A DNA stretch of 64,000 bases from NCBI RefSeq assembly GCF_000372725.1, contig NW_005202428.1:1426276-1490275 (forward strand). The letters are read 5' to 3'. A program made the position numbers and the translations under genes. Shown here piece after piece: positions 55,091 through 64,000 of this stretch (the first letter of the stretch is position 1; every line of letters starts with the position of its first letter). The notes beneath the pieces are model-generated. The model saw only the letters and a list, made by a program, of their open reading frames with translations. It was not told where the DNA came from and did no database searches. This stretch comes from Emiliania huxleyi CCMP1516. Its lineage: Eukaryota > Haptophyta > Isochrysidales > Noelaerhabdaceae.

Positions 55091-56608
55091 TCAAGCGGAT
55101 TCGTCGATCGACGCCTCCGCCGACTTAGCGGAGTCTAACCACTTCTCGAGGAGGGCCCGCTCTGCCGCATCGCGCTCCATCATGCCGTGCTTCTGCATGC
55201 TAACCTCACCCATAGCAACCTCACCCAGTGCTCGTTGCGAGTAGGAGCCCCGCGCGCTTTGCAATAACGGGCTTCACGCCTTTTGGAGCGGCGCGAGGGG
55301 GGCCAGGTTGCCGAGCGCGTGGAAGGGCGGCCCGCCCGTGGGGTACTGCAGCCAGTTGCGCGGCGACCACTCGACGCCGGCGGCGGGCCCCTCGACCAGG
55401 TGCAGCTGGAAGGTGTGCCTCGACTTGCCCGTACTGTTTGCAAGGCTGAGGTGGTCGAGTGTGCCCGGGAAGCAGACGAGGTCACCCGCGCGGCACTCCA
55501 CCGGCACAAAGCCGGCGGCGAAAAGGTCGTCGAAGCGCGAGCCGAGCGCGAGCCGCCGCAGCGCAGCGAGCAAGCCACCGAGCAGCCCGCCTGGCGCGGC
55601 ACTGCGCGGGAGAGCCCCCTCCCACGCCACCGGCTCCGCCTCCGGCTGCTGCTCGAAGCCCATCGCCGTCGTCGCCGCACCGCCCGCCGCTCCGCCCGCC
55701 GCGGGCGGCTGCGGCTGCCGCACAAAGGCGCGCCGCACGGGCTCGTGGTGCGAGCCTGGCCGCACCCAGAGGCAGCCGTTTGTGAGGGTCGCGTCCTCGA
55801 GCGCGAGCCAGAGGCCGAGGCAGGTCTGGCGCGGCGTCGTGAAGAGGAAGGTGGAGTCCTGGTGGCTGGTCACCTCGCCTCCGATCCCCGCCTGCTTGAA
55901 GATGTACATCGATTGCGGCACCACCGGGCTCACCCAGCCAAGCGCGCCGACCAGCTCGCGCAGCTTGGCCGAGTTGGAGTAGCCGCGGAAGACAGCATCG
56001 CGCAAGTGCAGTGCATGGCCGACCTTGTTGAGCGCCTCCGCCTTGCGCGAGCGGTAGGACGGCCGCAAGCCGACGCCGTCGGCGGCGGCGGCGCCAACCT
56101 CGGTGAAGAAGTGGATGCGGTCGGCCGAGTCGAGAAAGTAGTCCGAGCTGCCTTGCGCCTTCTCCTGCTTTGCATCCGTCCGGAACACCGCAGCGTTGTC
56201 CACCTGAGCGCGGTGGGATACGGCGAGCTCTGTGCACCGTCACTGCGGTGTCTGTGCGTCGAGGCTGGCGGATGGAGCGGGCACAGGAGGGTTGGTCGCC
56301 TCGGGGTCCCACTGCTCGACCAGACCCGCCATCCGAGCGATGAGCGCCTGGCACTCGCTGGCGGCGCAGAAGGAGCGCGCGACGAAGAAGCCGTGGGCGT
56401 CGAAGAAGGCGCGCCGTGGGTCGGCCTCCGCCGTCGCGTACTCCACCCGCTTGTCGACCCAGGAGGAGAGGCGGGCAGGGCCGCCACCGAGCGCGGCGAA
56501 GGCACGGGCGGCGCGCGCACGGGCGTTGCGCTCGATGAGGCGCCTCCGCAGGCAATAAATGGCGGCCAGCGCGATAGCGCCGAGGCCAGTGAGGCGGCTG
56601 TAGGACAT
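55091..56608 (-). CDS. Phytanoyl-CoA dioxygenase (PhyH/PHYHD1-like)
   Basis: Fe(II)/2-oxoglutarate dioxygenase. Exons 56608-56258, 56203-55280, 55204-55091 (462 residues). The start MSYSRLTGLGAIALAAIYCL is a short N-terminal membrane anchor. Core motifs: RAFFDAHGFFVARSFCAASE; the iron ligands H-x-D in VTSHQDSTFLFTTP; GLWLALEDATLTNGCLWVRP, GSHHEPVRRAF; AGDLVCFPGTLDHLSLANST; the distal region TFQLHLVEGPAAGVEWSPRN. It resembles PHYHD1 rather than peroxisomal PHYH, with an extra Ala/Gly-rich insertion (about residues 290-330) and a C-terminal charged helix from exon 3. All introns are short; donors are GC. Substrate unknown. Confidence 0.9.
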
Positions 56609-56986
56609 GTGTGTGTGTAAGCTGTGCCCGGGCTCGTGTACCGGGCTCTGCCCCGCCGGGCTCTCCGAGGCGGGCAGTACAATGAAGAAACCGCGCTTCT
56701 TATTGTCGGTGATGGCGGCCACTTTCGACGAGCGGGCCGCGCGGGCTTCGGATATGGTGAAGCCGGATTTCTTTTGACAGAGTGCGCCGCGCGCGCTTTC
56801 TTTTGTGCCCAGTTGCTGAGCCCGCTTTCGCTCCTGGCGAGTACAGACCACGCCTCACTTTTTCACAGGGGGGATCCGTCTGGAAAAAGGATGCTTTTCG
56901 CTGCGCATGCTCGAGCCCCCGGCGAGGGCTTGTGCTGTGAATGCAGGCGTACTCGCCAGCTTTCGCTCTCTGCGTTTTGCTGCCCG

Positions 56987-57763
56987 ATGAGCGTGCCCTC
57001 GATCGAGGCCCTCGAAGCCCAGTTCGGGAACATTGGCGTCGCCGACGACTTCGACGGCGAGATCGAGCCAGACGACGAGCCGAACGGCCGCACGGCAGTG
57101 GTCTACGACGACGACCCGCTCCTCGCGTCGCCTCCTCCTGGCGGGTTGTCTGAGCTGGCGAGCAGAGCTGTCCACCCTGGCGGCGGCGGCGGCGGCGGCG
57201 AGGCGCTGCTCGCGCGGCTCGAGGCGATGGCGGCGCAGCTCGAGGCGGAGAGTGGCGAGCCGGAGCCCGGCATCCGCGCGCAGATCTCGACGCTTCGGGC
57301 GGTGCTGACGGGGCAGAAAGAGGAGGTGAAGGTGCAGGCCCGCCGACTGGCGGGCATGGACGCGGCCGGCGCCACCGCCGAGGCCTCCGCGGCCGCGGAG
57401 CGCGTTGAGGAGGGCCTTGCGCGCGTGGACGCCGCCGTGTCGGCCGACCCGGAGGCGCCTCTCGCCTCTCGCCCCTCCTCGCCTCTCGCCTCTCACCTCT
57501 CGCCCAGCCCCTCGCCTGCCCCTCCCTGACGGCCGGGGTGTTGCTCGCCTTGTCCTCGCATGACGAGCCGTCAACGATCACTTATGCGTCCCATCCTGAA
57601 TGATATGACTTGTTGCCAGGCGACCGGCCTCCTCGGCGAGCTGCTCTCGTCGGACGCCGCCCTCGCCTCCACCTGGGCACGCAAGGAGCAGGACGGCGAG
57701 GAGGAGCGAGGGGGAGGGGAGGACGGAGAGCACGGCGGCGAGGGGGACAACTCTTCGCCTTGA
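56987..57763 (+). CDS. Unknown acidic coiled-coil protein
   Basis: Exons 56987-57454 and 57620-57763 (203 residues), with a GC-AG intron. The N-terminus MSVPSIEALEAQFGNIGVAD, DFDGEIEPDDE is acidic. After a Gly run come two helices with heptad character: ALLARLEAMAAQLEAESGEP and IRAQISTLRAVLTGQKEEVK, VQARRLAGMDAAG. The C-terminus (LLGELLSSDAALASTWARKE) ends in a Glu/Gly tail. No family recognised. Divergent from PhyH by about 380 bp. Confidence 0.6.
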
Positions 57764-58281
57764 GATTTGGCTGCTGAGAGCGCAGGCGTGACGCGCGAGT
57801 CGCGGGCGAGGCGCGCGCGTGATCACTGGTCATGTCACTGGTCGACACCGCCCGCCCCTCCCCGCAGCCCGCGCGCGCGCGCGCACACACACACACACGT
57901 GTCAAGTTTCGTCTCTCAGTCTCACATACTGGCGAGCTGCGTCTCTCACACACCCTCGACACCTCCCCCCGCGAGCGGTCCGGTCTCTGTACTCTGACTC
58001 GACCTATACGTATGTAGAGCTGGAGTGGTTGCTCTGGACCGTACGTGCCTTTTTTCGTTTTTATTGTGTGTTGTACGTACCCGCGCAGTGTCGGAGACGC
58101 GGCGGAGTGTGTGAGAATGCGCGGAAAAGCTGAACCCGCAAAACACACGGCGTTCTCTCTGACGGAAAATCGGCGTTGTCAGACGTAGGGGCGGGGTTGC
58201 ACTCTGTCTCACTGTCTCTCCGTACGAACAGCTTCCGTCACGGCACGCTCGCGAGGGGCCACAGCCTTTCCCAGTCCTTTC

Positions 58282-58896
58282 TCAGCGCGCGCCAGTCCAG
58301 GGCTTTCGAAAGTCGTCTCTACCGACGTCCGCAAAGTTTCTTCGCAGCCCGGGTGAGCGGGCTGTGTCTACGTTGTACGGGTCGCGCTCCTCCTCGCCCG
58401 TCCAGCCGGCGGCCTTGAAGGCGTCCTCCATCCCTCCATCCTCTCCCTGCCTCGACTGCGCGCCGTACTCAAAATCCTTCGCCGCGCCCCGGGGCGGCCT
58501 CTCCGCCTTCTTCATCAAGCGAGCCTTGAGCAGCGCCTCGACAAAGTCCACCTTCTCAAACATCGTCGACGCGTCCACGCCGAGCGCCGCCAGCTCCGCC
58601 TTGATCGCAGGCACCCGCATCCCCGCGACGGCGGACCTTTCGTCGCTCACTGCACCGCTCGCCGGAGGCGCAGGGTCGCGGGTGGTGGCCTCGGGCGCCG
58701 GTGGCGATGCCGCGGTGGCCGGAGGCGGCGGTGGAGCGGCCGGCGGCGGTGGAGCGGCCGGCGGCGGCGCGGTCGGTGGTGGCGGCGCAAGCCGAGCCGC
58801 CTCCACGAGTCGGCAGAGCTCCTCCTTCTCGAAGGCCACGCCGCGCCAGCCGACACCTCGCGAGTCGAGTTCTGCCTTGAGGTCTTTCGCGCGCAT
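58282..58896 (-). CDS. Protein with two SAP/ARMET-like helix-turn-helix motifs
   Basis: Reads from MRAKDLKAELDSRGVGWRGV at 58896; the frame is open to 59058 but without protein character. Two motifs of the type K/R-x-x-x-(L/I)K-x-E-L-x-x-x-G-V-x-(W/A)...F-(E/D)K-x-(E/D)-L/F follow: residues 1-35, and VPAIKAELAALGVDASTMFE, KVDFVEALLKARL at about residues 95-130. A Pro/Ala run separates them. The C-terminus (EYGAQSRQGEDGGMEDAFKA, PYNVDTARSPGLRR) is charged. Such motifs bind DNA/RNA (SAP) or occur in ER proteins (MANF C-domain); which applies here is not clear. Confidence 0.6.
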   Translation of the reverse strand: MRAKDLKAELDSRGVGWRGVAFEKEELCRLVEAARLAPPPPTAPPPAAPPPPAAPPPPPATAASPPAPEATTRDPAPPASGAVSDERSAVAGMRVPAIKAELAALGVDASTMFEKVDFVEALLKARLMKKAERPPRGAAKDFEYGAQSRQGEDGGMEDAFKAAGWTGEEERDPYNVDTARSPGLRRNFADVGRDDFRKPWTGAR

Positions 58897-59183
58897 ACTC
58901 CTCGGGTCGGCGCAGCAGCAAACCCGCGAGACGACGAGAGATGGGAAGATGGCGGGAGTCGCCAGTTGGTGGCGCATCCCTGCCGAAACGCGGCCTGGCG
59001 ATACGCAGCTTGTTATTGTTGAGAGCAGGGTTCGGGTTCCCAGCAGAGAGGGGTACACACGTTAGGTTCGCCGCCACGCGCACAGAGCGCTATGAGCGAT
59101 GCCTTCGCCTGGTCCCCCCTTTTCCCTTCGCTGCGTCGCTCTCTCGCCTGGCTCCAGCTCTCCCCGCTGGTGGCGCGGACCCT

Positions 59184-61385
59184 CTATCGCCCGTGCGGCG
59201 GCAAGGCGCCGCCGTCCGTGCCGGACCCCTGCGCGAACGACTCCTGGTCGCGCGTCTTTGCGCCCAGGTTGAAGTAGGGGATGGCGACGTTCCAGTCGCG
59301 GTCGGGCATCGCCAGGTTGCGCAGCTCGCGTGGCAGCCGCTTCCCCTTGGACGCCTCCCGGCCGGCCATGGCGGCGGCGGCGGCCGCCGCGTCTTCGACG
59401 CTCATGCCCGGCGCCGGCAGCTGCTGCCTCGCGGACGCCGACAAAGGCTTCGGCTCCGGCCCGACGGCCACCCACGCCTGTTCACGGCAGGAGGCGTGAA
59501 GAGAAGGCTACTCGCGGGCAGAGGGGCGGGGAGGAGAGGCGGCGAGGGAGGACAGGGTGGAGGGAGGGCTGGGTGGGAGGGGGGAGAGAGAAGGAGGAGG
59601 AGAGCAGCCAGGAGAGCGGCGCCTCCGAGGCGGGGGCAGGCGCAGGCCGCACGCCCAAGTCGCCAAAGTCCGGCTTCGGCGGCCGCTCCTCCCGTGCCCG
59701 CTTCCGCTCGCTCACGCGCTCGTACTGCGCGAGAATCTTCATCTGCGAGCGCTGCCAGCGCGCCACCTGACGCCGCGCCAAGGCCACGGCGCGTCAGCGG
59801 CGCGGAGGCAGCGGAGCGGAGGCGGCGACGCGGCCGAGCCGAGACGGGGGGAAACGCCGCCGAGATCTCGGCTGCATCTCGGCTGCATCTCGGCTGCATC
59901 TCGGCTGCATCTCGGCTGCATCTCGGCTGCATCTCGGCTGCATCTCGGCTGCATCTCGGCTGCATCTCGGCTGCATCTCGGCTGCATCTCGGCTGCATCT
60001 CGGCTGCATCTCGGCTGCATCTCGGCTGCATCTCGGCTGCATCTCGGCTGCATCTCGGCTGCATCTCGGCTGCATCTCGGCTGCATCTCGGCTGCATCTC
60101 GGCTGCATCTCGGCTGCATCTCGGCTGCATCTCGGCTGCATCTCGGCTGTGCCCACACCTCCGAGAGCGAGTGGACGCGAGTCATGCCGTCCGGCGCGCA
60201 GTAGACTCGCCCGCTCCCCTCCCCCTCGACCTCCCACCCGGGGGGGAGCGCCCCTCCGCTGCCGCCGCCGCCGCCGCCGCCAGCATCTCCGTCGACGCCG
60301 GCTCTGCTACCGCCTTCGCCTCCGCCTCCGCCACCACTACCGCCGCTGCTACCGCCGCTGCCGGCCGAGATGGCAGCACCAGCCCCGCCGCCATCGCCGC
60401 CAGTGCCGCCTCGCCACGCCGCCGCCCGACCACCATCGCCGCCGCCGCCGCCGCCCTGGCCGGCGGGAAGAGAGGCCGAGGGGGGAGCGGTCGTCGCCAC
60501 ACCGCTGGCCGCTACCCTGCCGGCGGCGGCGCTAGCCATGGCTTTCGCAGGCCGTGCGGCGGCGGTGGCGCCTCTCCCCGACGGCTGCGCCTGCGCCTGC
60601 GCCTGCGCCTGCGCCGCCGCCGGCCCGCCCGCCGCCGGTCTGCGCCGCGCGTCGAGTCGGGCGAGGACGTCGGCGACGGTCGCGTCGTCGCCGTAGGCCT
60701 CGTAGCCGGGCAGCAGCGCTCCGCCGCCCGCCGCGGGCGCGGGCGCGCGGATGCCGTCTCTCAGCAGCATGGACTGCAGCTCCCGCAGCGGCAAGTCCTC
60801 GATCTCGCCGTCGTCGTAACGCACCTGCTCGTGGGCGCGTGAAGCAGCAGTCTATGGGAGGAGAGCGGGAGAGGACAGGCACGCGGGACGTGCCACCGAG
60901 CCCCGTATCTCGGCTAAAGCCTCGGCCAGATCTCGGCTGCACCGCACCCGGAACCCGACGAGCGGCTCAAACTCGAGGACCACGCCCTGGTGGGCGCCGG
61001 CGCTGCCTTGCTGGCGCAGCACGCGCGCGCCGAGCAGCGAGGAGGGAGGGACGCTGTACGGCACGGCCTCGGAGAGCTCTGTCAGCCGCCTCTTCACGGC
61101 CAGCGTGATTGGCACAGCCCGCTTGTCCGCCTCCTCAGGCTTCAGCGTGGCGAGGTCCTCGAGCCAACCCGACTCGGCCGTCTTGAGCGACGACCGCCGC
61201 TGCAGGCTGAGCACCAGCCGCGCCACCGTCGCCAGGTCGTCGCAGCCGGCGAGCTGCTGGTCCCACCGCGCGCCACACGGCTGCGCGAGGCGGCCCTCGA
61301 TCTCGCGCAGCCACTCGGCGCAGGCGCGCACGACGGCGCGCTTGTACGCCACAGAGATGGCCGCGAGCGGGTGCTTCTTCAGCAT
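59184..61385 (-). CDS. Tudor-like/MBD-like nuclear protein
   Basis: Four exons keep frame: 61385-60948, 60824-60159, 59766-59623, 59477-59184 (513 residues). Exons 1-2 join LEFEPLVGFRVRYDDGEIED, LPLRELQ, a Tudor-like barrel (V-x-Y-D-D-G-x-x-E-x-L). After an Ala/Gly/Gln linker comes GALPPGWEVEGEGSGRVYCA, PDGMTRVHSLSEVARW, resembling a methyl-CpG-binding-type fold (PPGW...SPDG...EV) or a WW-type module. Exon 3 is a basic helix (QRSQMKILAQYERVSERKRA). Exon 4 ends ELRNLAMPDRDWNVAIPYFN. A chromatin role is inferred. Introns: 392 nt with an 11-bp minisatellite, 123 nt with CCGAGATCTGG, and 145 nt GC-AG. Confidence 0.7.
59767..60158 (-). repeat. Intron with about 25 copies of an 11-bp CCGAGATGCAG minisatellite
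   Basis: Near-perfect tandem TGCATCTCGGC (plus strand) from about 59873 to 60149. Coding-strand sense is CCGAGATGCAG. The donor is GAG|GTGTGG and the acceptor GCGTCAG|GTGGCG; exons on both sides keep phase 0. Because the unit (11) is not a multiple of 3 and lacks stops, it produces misleading ORFs in all frames. Confidence 0.9.
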
Positions 61386-62928
61386 TATACTACGTCTGCG
61401 CCCTTGTGTGCGCTGGGCTGGTATACCACGTATATCGCGCCGGTAGTCACACTTGTCGATGCCGGCCTGCGCTCCACGGCTCGCCAGCAGCGGCTCAGGG
61501 CTGCGGCGCGAAAAGAAACGGTCCAAGAGCAACAGCTTATGCTCGTTCGTCCTCCTCCCAACCCGACCCGCGCGGTATCATCAGTGGCGGACGCGCTGAA
61601 GGGTCCGGAGCTGAAGGTGGTAGAGAGCGCCGCCCTGACTGGCCCCACGTTCTCTAGCATCTCGCCCTTGCGCTTCCTCTGCTGGCATGGGCGGTGGAAG
61701 GCGAGCCCGCGTCCTCCGAGGGGTGGCTCCTTCCACAGAGTTGGGAGCTTCTTTTCGAGAATAAAAGAGTTCATCAATTTAGCTCCGCATGGGCGGTGGA
61801 AGGCGAGAGAGTTAGAAGCCGACAAAATCTACTTCTTCTTGGAAGGCGAGTTTCTCCTCGCCTGTCGCGTGAATCGTGTCGTGCGACCGCCTTTTCTGGT
61901 AAAATTCTTCTTCTTTCGAGCCAAAATTCTTACGCGTTCTGCATAACAAACGACTACGAAGTTCTCTCAAGTCCGCGCGCACGTCCACTGACTGCTCTGC
62001 GGTTTTCAATGTTCACGTGATCTCATGTGGCGAGGCGTTCTCTTTCGCCCCTCGCACCGCCGCACGGCGGGCCAACCGCCAGACAACGAAGAGTGGACAA
62101 TGGTCGATTCCAGCTCAGCAATGATGATGGGCACTTCGTGGGACTTCGCCCAAGAGTTCACCCTAGTGACGCGGACGGCGCGGTCCATGTCTTACGCGGA
62201 AGCTCTCTGCCTGGGCCCTTTCCACTCACCCCAGGCGCCGAAAGGACGGAAGGAGGAGAAGGGAGACGTCGGCGACCCCGCCAAGGAGTTGGCTGCGCCT
62301 GCCCCGCCGATGACTCCTCTAGAGAAATGCTACTCGGATACCTCATGCCTTTGACTGCTGCAGCACGGTTGCCAACCCGCCGGTGCCGCGGCGCTGGTCC
62401 CGTGATGCTGATTTGAATGACGATTCTCCATCCTCACCCCGCGCTGTTAGCCCCTGGGCCTTGGCGCTTGGGGTTGGACGTGCGCCGGCTCTTCTGGCTT
62501 GTACTCTCCTCCCAATGCTTGTGCTCTGAGCGTACGAGGGGTGGTCTGTGTGACGAGCGCCGCTGGCCCCTGTCGAAGGCTCCAGGGCGGACGAATGTTG
62601 CATCGTGTGCGTGCGGTGCTTTAGGCTTGTGAGAGTTGCGTTCTCGTGGCTGCACACAGCAGTCCCAGTCGCGGCGAGGCAGCTCCGCGGGGCGCGCGGG
62701 TACGGGCTCGGGGTACGGGTAGCGGGAGGTGCTCTAGGAGAGGGTGACAGGCTCTGTACAAAGCGCGCGCGGCTATACAACGGAGGGGGAGAACACAACA
62801 CCTGTGCGAAAGCGGATCACGCACACGACATCTTGCAGTCCCTCTCTCGGGCGCGCACGTAGACGTACAGCAGAGCAGTCTGTGCTACGTGTGCTGACCG
62901 TAGGGGACCTTTTTCTGGTACCAATTCA
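61386..62928. other. Region without a recognised gene
   Basis: Short ORFs only. The block CGCATGGGCGGTGGAAGGCGA is repeated (61686 and 61788), suggesting a small duplication. The sequence TCACGTGAACATTGAAAA near 61998 is palindromic only in its CACGTG core. Confidence 0.45.
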
Positions 62929-63707
62929 TCAAGAAGGAGGGCCCGCTGTCTCGTCCTCGCTATCGCTCGAGCCGCTCTCCTCCTCCTCCCCCTCCCCCTC
63001 GCTCGAGTCGTCGGAGCTCGATCCGTCGTCCGACAGCTCCCGCACCAGCGCGTCCTCGGGCGCGTTGCCTGCATGCAGGCAGGTCCAGCCGTCGAGCTTG
63101 GACAAGTCGACGCTCCACATGTCGTTCAGCGTGATCTCGGAGGACTCCTCGGGCTCGTACAGCCCGCCGTACACGTACATGGTGTTGCCCTTGAGCGCGA
63201 CCCTGTGGTTCATCCGGGGGCACGGCGCCGGCGCAGAGGCGGCGCCACCCTCCTCGCTCTCGGCCAGCGGCGGCTCCGCTGCTCCGGCGGCGGTCCCGGC
63301 GGCAAGCGCGGCGGCGCCCGCCACGTCCTCGTCATCGCTATCGTTGCGGTTGCGGTTGCGCCGTCGCCCGCCGCCCAGCGCCAACAAGCTCGTCGCATCG
63401 CCCCCCTCCGCCGCCCTCGAGGCGACGCCGCCCTCGCCGCCGCCGCTGTCGGCTGCGGCGAGTGCGGCCGGTTTGCCCGGCTTGCTCTCCACTGCCAGGG
63501 CGCGCCAGCGGCCAGTCTCGATTGTGTACGAGTGGGCGTCCGCGTAGAACTCGGAGACGAGCCCGTCGCCGTCCGCAGTGTCCTCGTCATGCACGCCGCC
63601 TGCTCACACGCACAACGTGGATAGACGCCATTCACACCCTACGGCCCGCTGTCGTGCTTGGCCACCAAACACAACCAGCCGGCCGCGGTTCAGGACCATC
63701 GAGCAGC
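62929..63707 (-). CDS. KLHDC4-like kelch protein, C-terminal part
   Basis: The last two exons: 63707-63663 (CSMVLNRGRLVVFGG) and 63599-62929 (223 codons), GC-AG intron of 63 nt. Kelch sequence: GLVSEFYADAHSYTIETGRW, then a Gly/Ser-rich insert, then PRMNHRVALKGNTMYVYGGL, YEPEESSEITLNDMWSVDLS, KLDGWTC. This arrangement (R-x-N-H motif, E-x-x-S-x-x-I-T-L-x-D-x-W) matches KLHDC4/Kel3-type proteins, conserved cytosolic or nuclear propellers of poorly known role. The acidic tail (SSDDSSEGEGEEEESGSSDS) is typical. The remaining exons lie beyond the degraded right end. Confidence 0.8.
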
Positions 63708-63714
63708 CTGTCCC

Positions 63715-64000
63715 CGGGAGGGGGGGGGGGGGCGGAGGGAAAGGATCCCTTGGGCCCGGCCGGGGCGGCGGCGAGGGCGCTCGTCGCTGCGCACCGGAGC
63801 GCGACGAGGGCGGCGCGCCAGACTTTTTCTGCTGCGTCCAGCTGCCGGGCCTCACTCCGGAGGCAGAGTCCCCTGAGGGGGGAGGGGGGGGGGGGGAAAC
63901 TTCTGGGGAGGGGACCCGGGGGGGGGGGGAAGGGGGGCCCCCCCCCCCAAAAGGGCCAGGGCCCCGGGGTCCCCGAAATCCACCTGGGGGAAAAAAACAA
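63715..64000. other. Low-quality scaffold end
   Basis: Long G and C homopolymer runs and unlikely base order suggest unreliable reads. A possible upstream kelch-gene exon (ARQLDAAEKVWRAALVALRC, about 63775-63855 minus) lies here but cannot be verified. Confidence 0.6.

Noticed and set aside
59873..60149. CRISPR array
   Set aside because: Uniform 11-bp tandem units without spacers in a eukaryotic intron; it is a minisatellite.
59402..60824. Repeating AEMQPRCSRD protein
   Set aside because: Read-through of the intronic 11-bp minisatellite.

Overview
This is a nuclear window from a GC-rich, intron-rich eukaryote, most likely a microalga. Haptophytes such as Emiliania/Gephyrocapsa are my best guess, from the very high GC, abundant GC-AG introns, 10-11 bp intronic minisatellites, an F-box/RCC1 protein and proteins with plastid- or mitochondrion-type leaders. 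That placement is inference. The window holds one 100-base N gap (53224-53323), and its right end is poor homopolymer-rich sequence, as at a draft scaffold edge.

Layout, left to right: NYN-domain protein (minus, 3' cut by the window), small ARM-like protein (plus), CLC anion channel (minus, 9 exons), reverse-transcriptase tail remnant, ABC-F ATPase (plus), a gene-poor stretch with a proline-rich ORF, a decayed tyrosine recombinase, ankyrin protein (plus, 9 exons), TrmJ/SpoU methyltransferase (minus), kelch fragment, F-box/RCC1 protein (minus), a repeated AT-hook element, MFS transporter (plus, 4 exons), FAN/NSMAF BEACH-WD40 protein (minus, 15 exons), more copies of the repeat, M1/LTA4H-like metallopeptidase (plus, 7 exons), RAP-domain RNA-binding protein (minus), two unknown proteins, a long copy of the repeat, chromodomain protein and Gly-rich exons (plus), PAQR receptor (minus), a chimeric repeat ORF, G-rich tandem repeats with the gap, a four-TM protein (minus), PhyH dioxygenase (minus), coiled-coil protein (plus), SAP-like protein (minus), Tudor/MBD-like nuclear protein (minus) and KLHDC4-like kelch protein (minus, running into the poor right end). 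The genes are unrelated housekeeping, signalling and nuclear functions; there is no operon or pathway cluster.

The most striking content is in the introns. I rebuilt phase-consistent models for FAN, CLC, ankyrin, MFS, LTA4H, TrmJ, PAQR, PhyH and others. In many introns the first 8-35 nt are a near copy of the first bases of the next exon, with foreign filler between. One CLC intron's filler is telomeric TTAGGG repeats. FAN has no GT-AG intron at all (13 GC-AG, 1 GA-AG). A second set of introns shares a CTAGATGCGG-type start and an internal CACTCGAGA...GACACGCACTC-type core, always in transcription orientation (an introner-like family). A third set carries CCGAGAT-type 10-11 bp minisatellites, also always in transcription orientation. 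Together these look like a record of recent intron gain by insertion or staggered-break repair.
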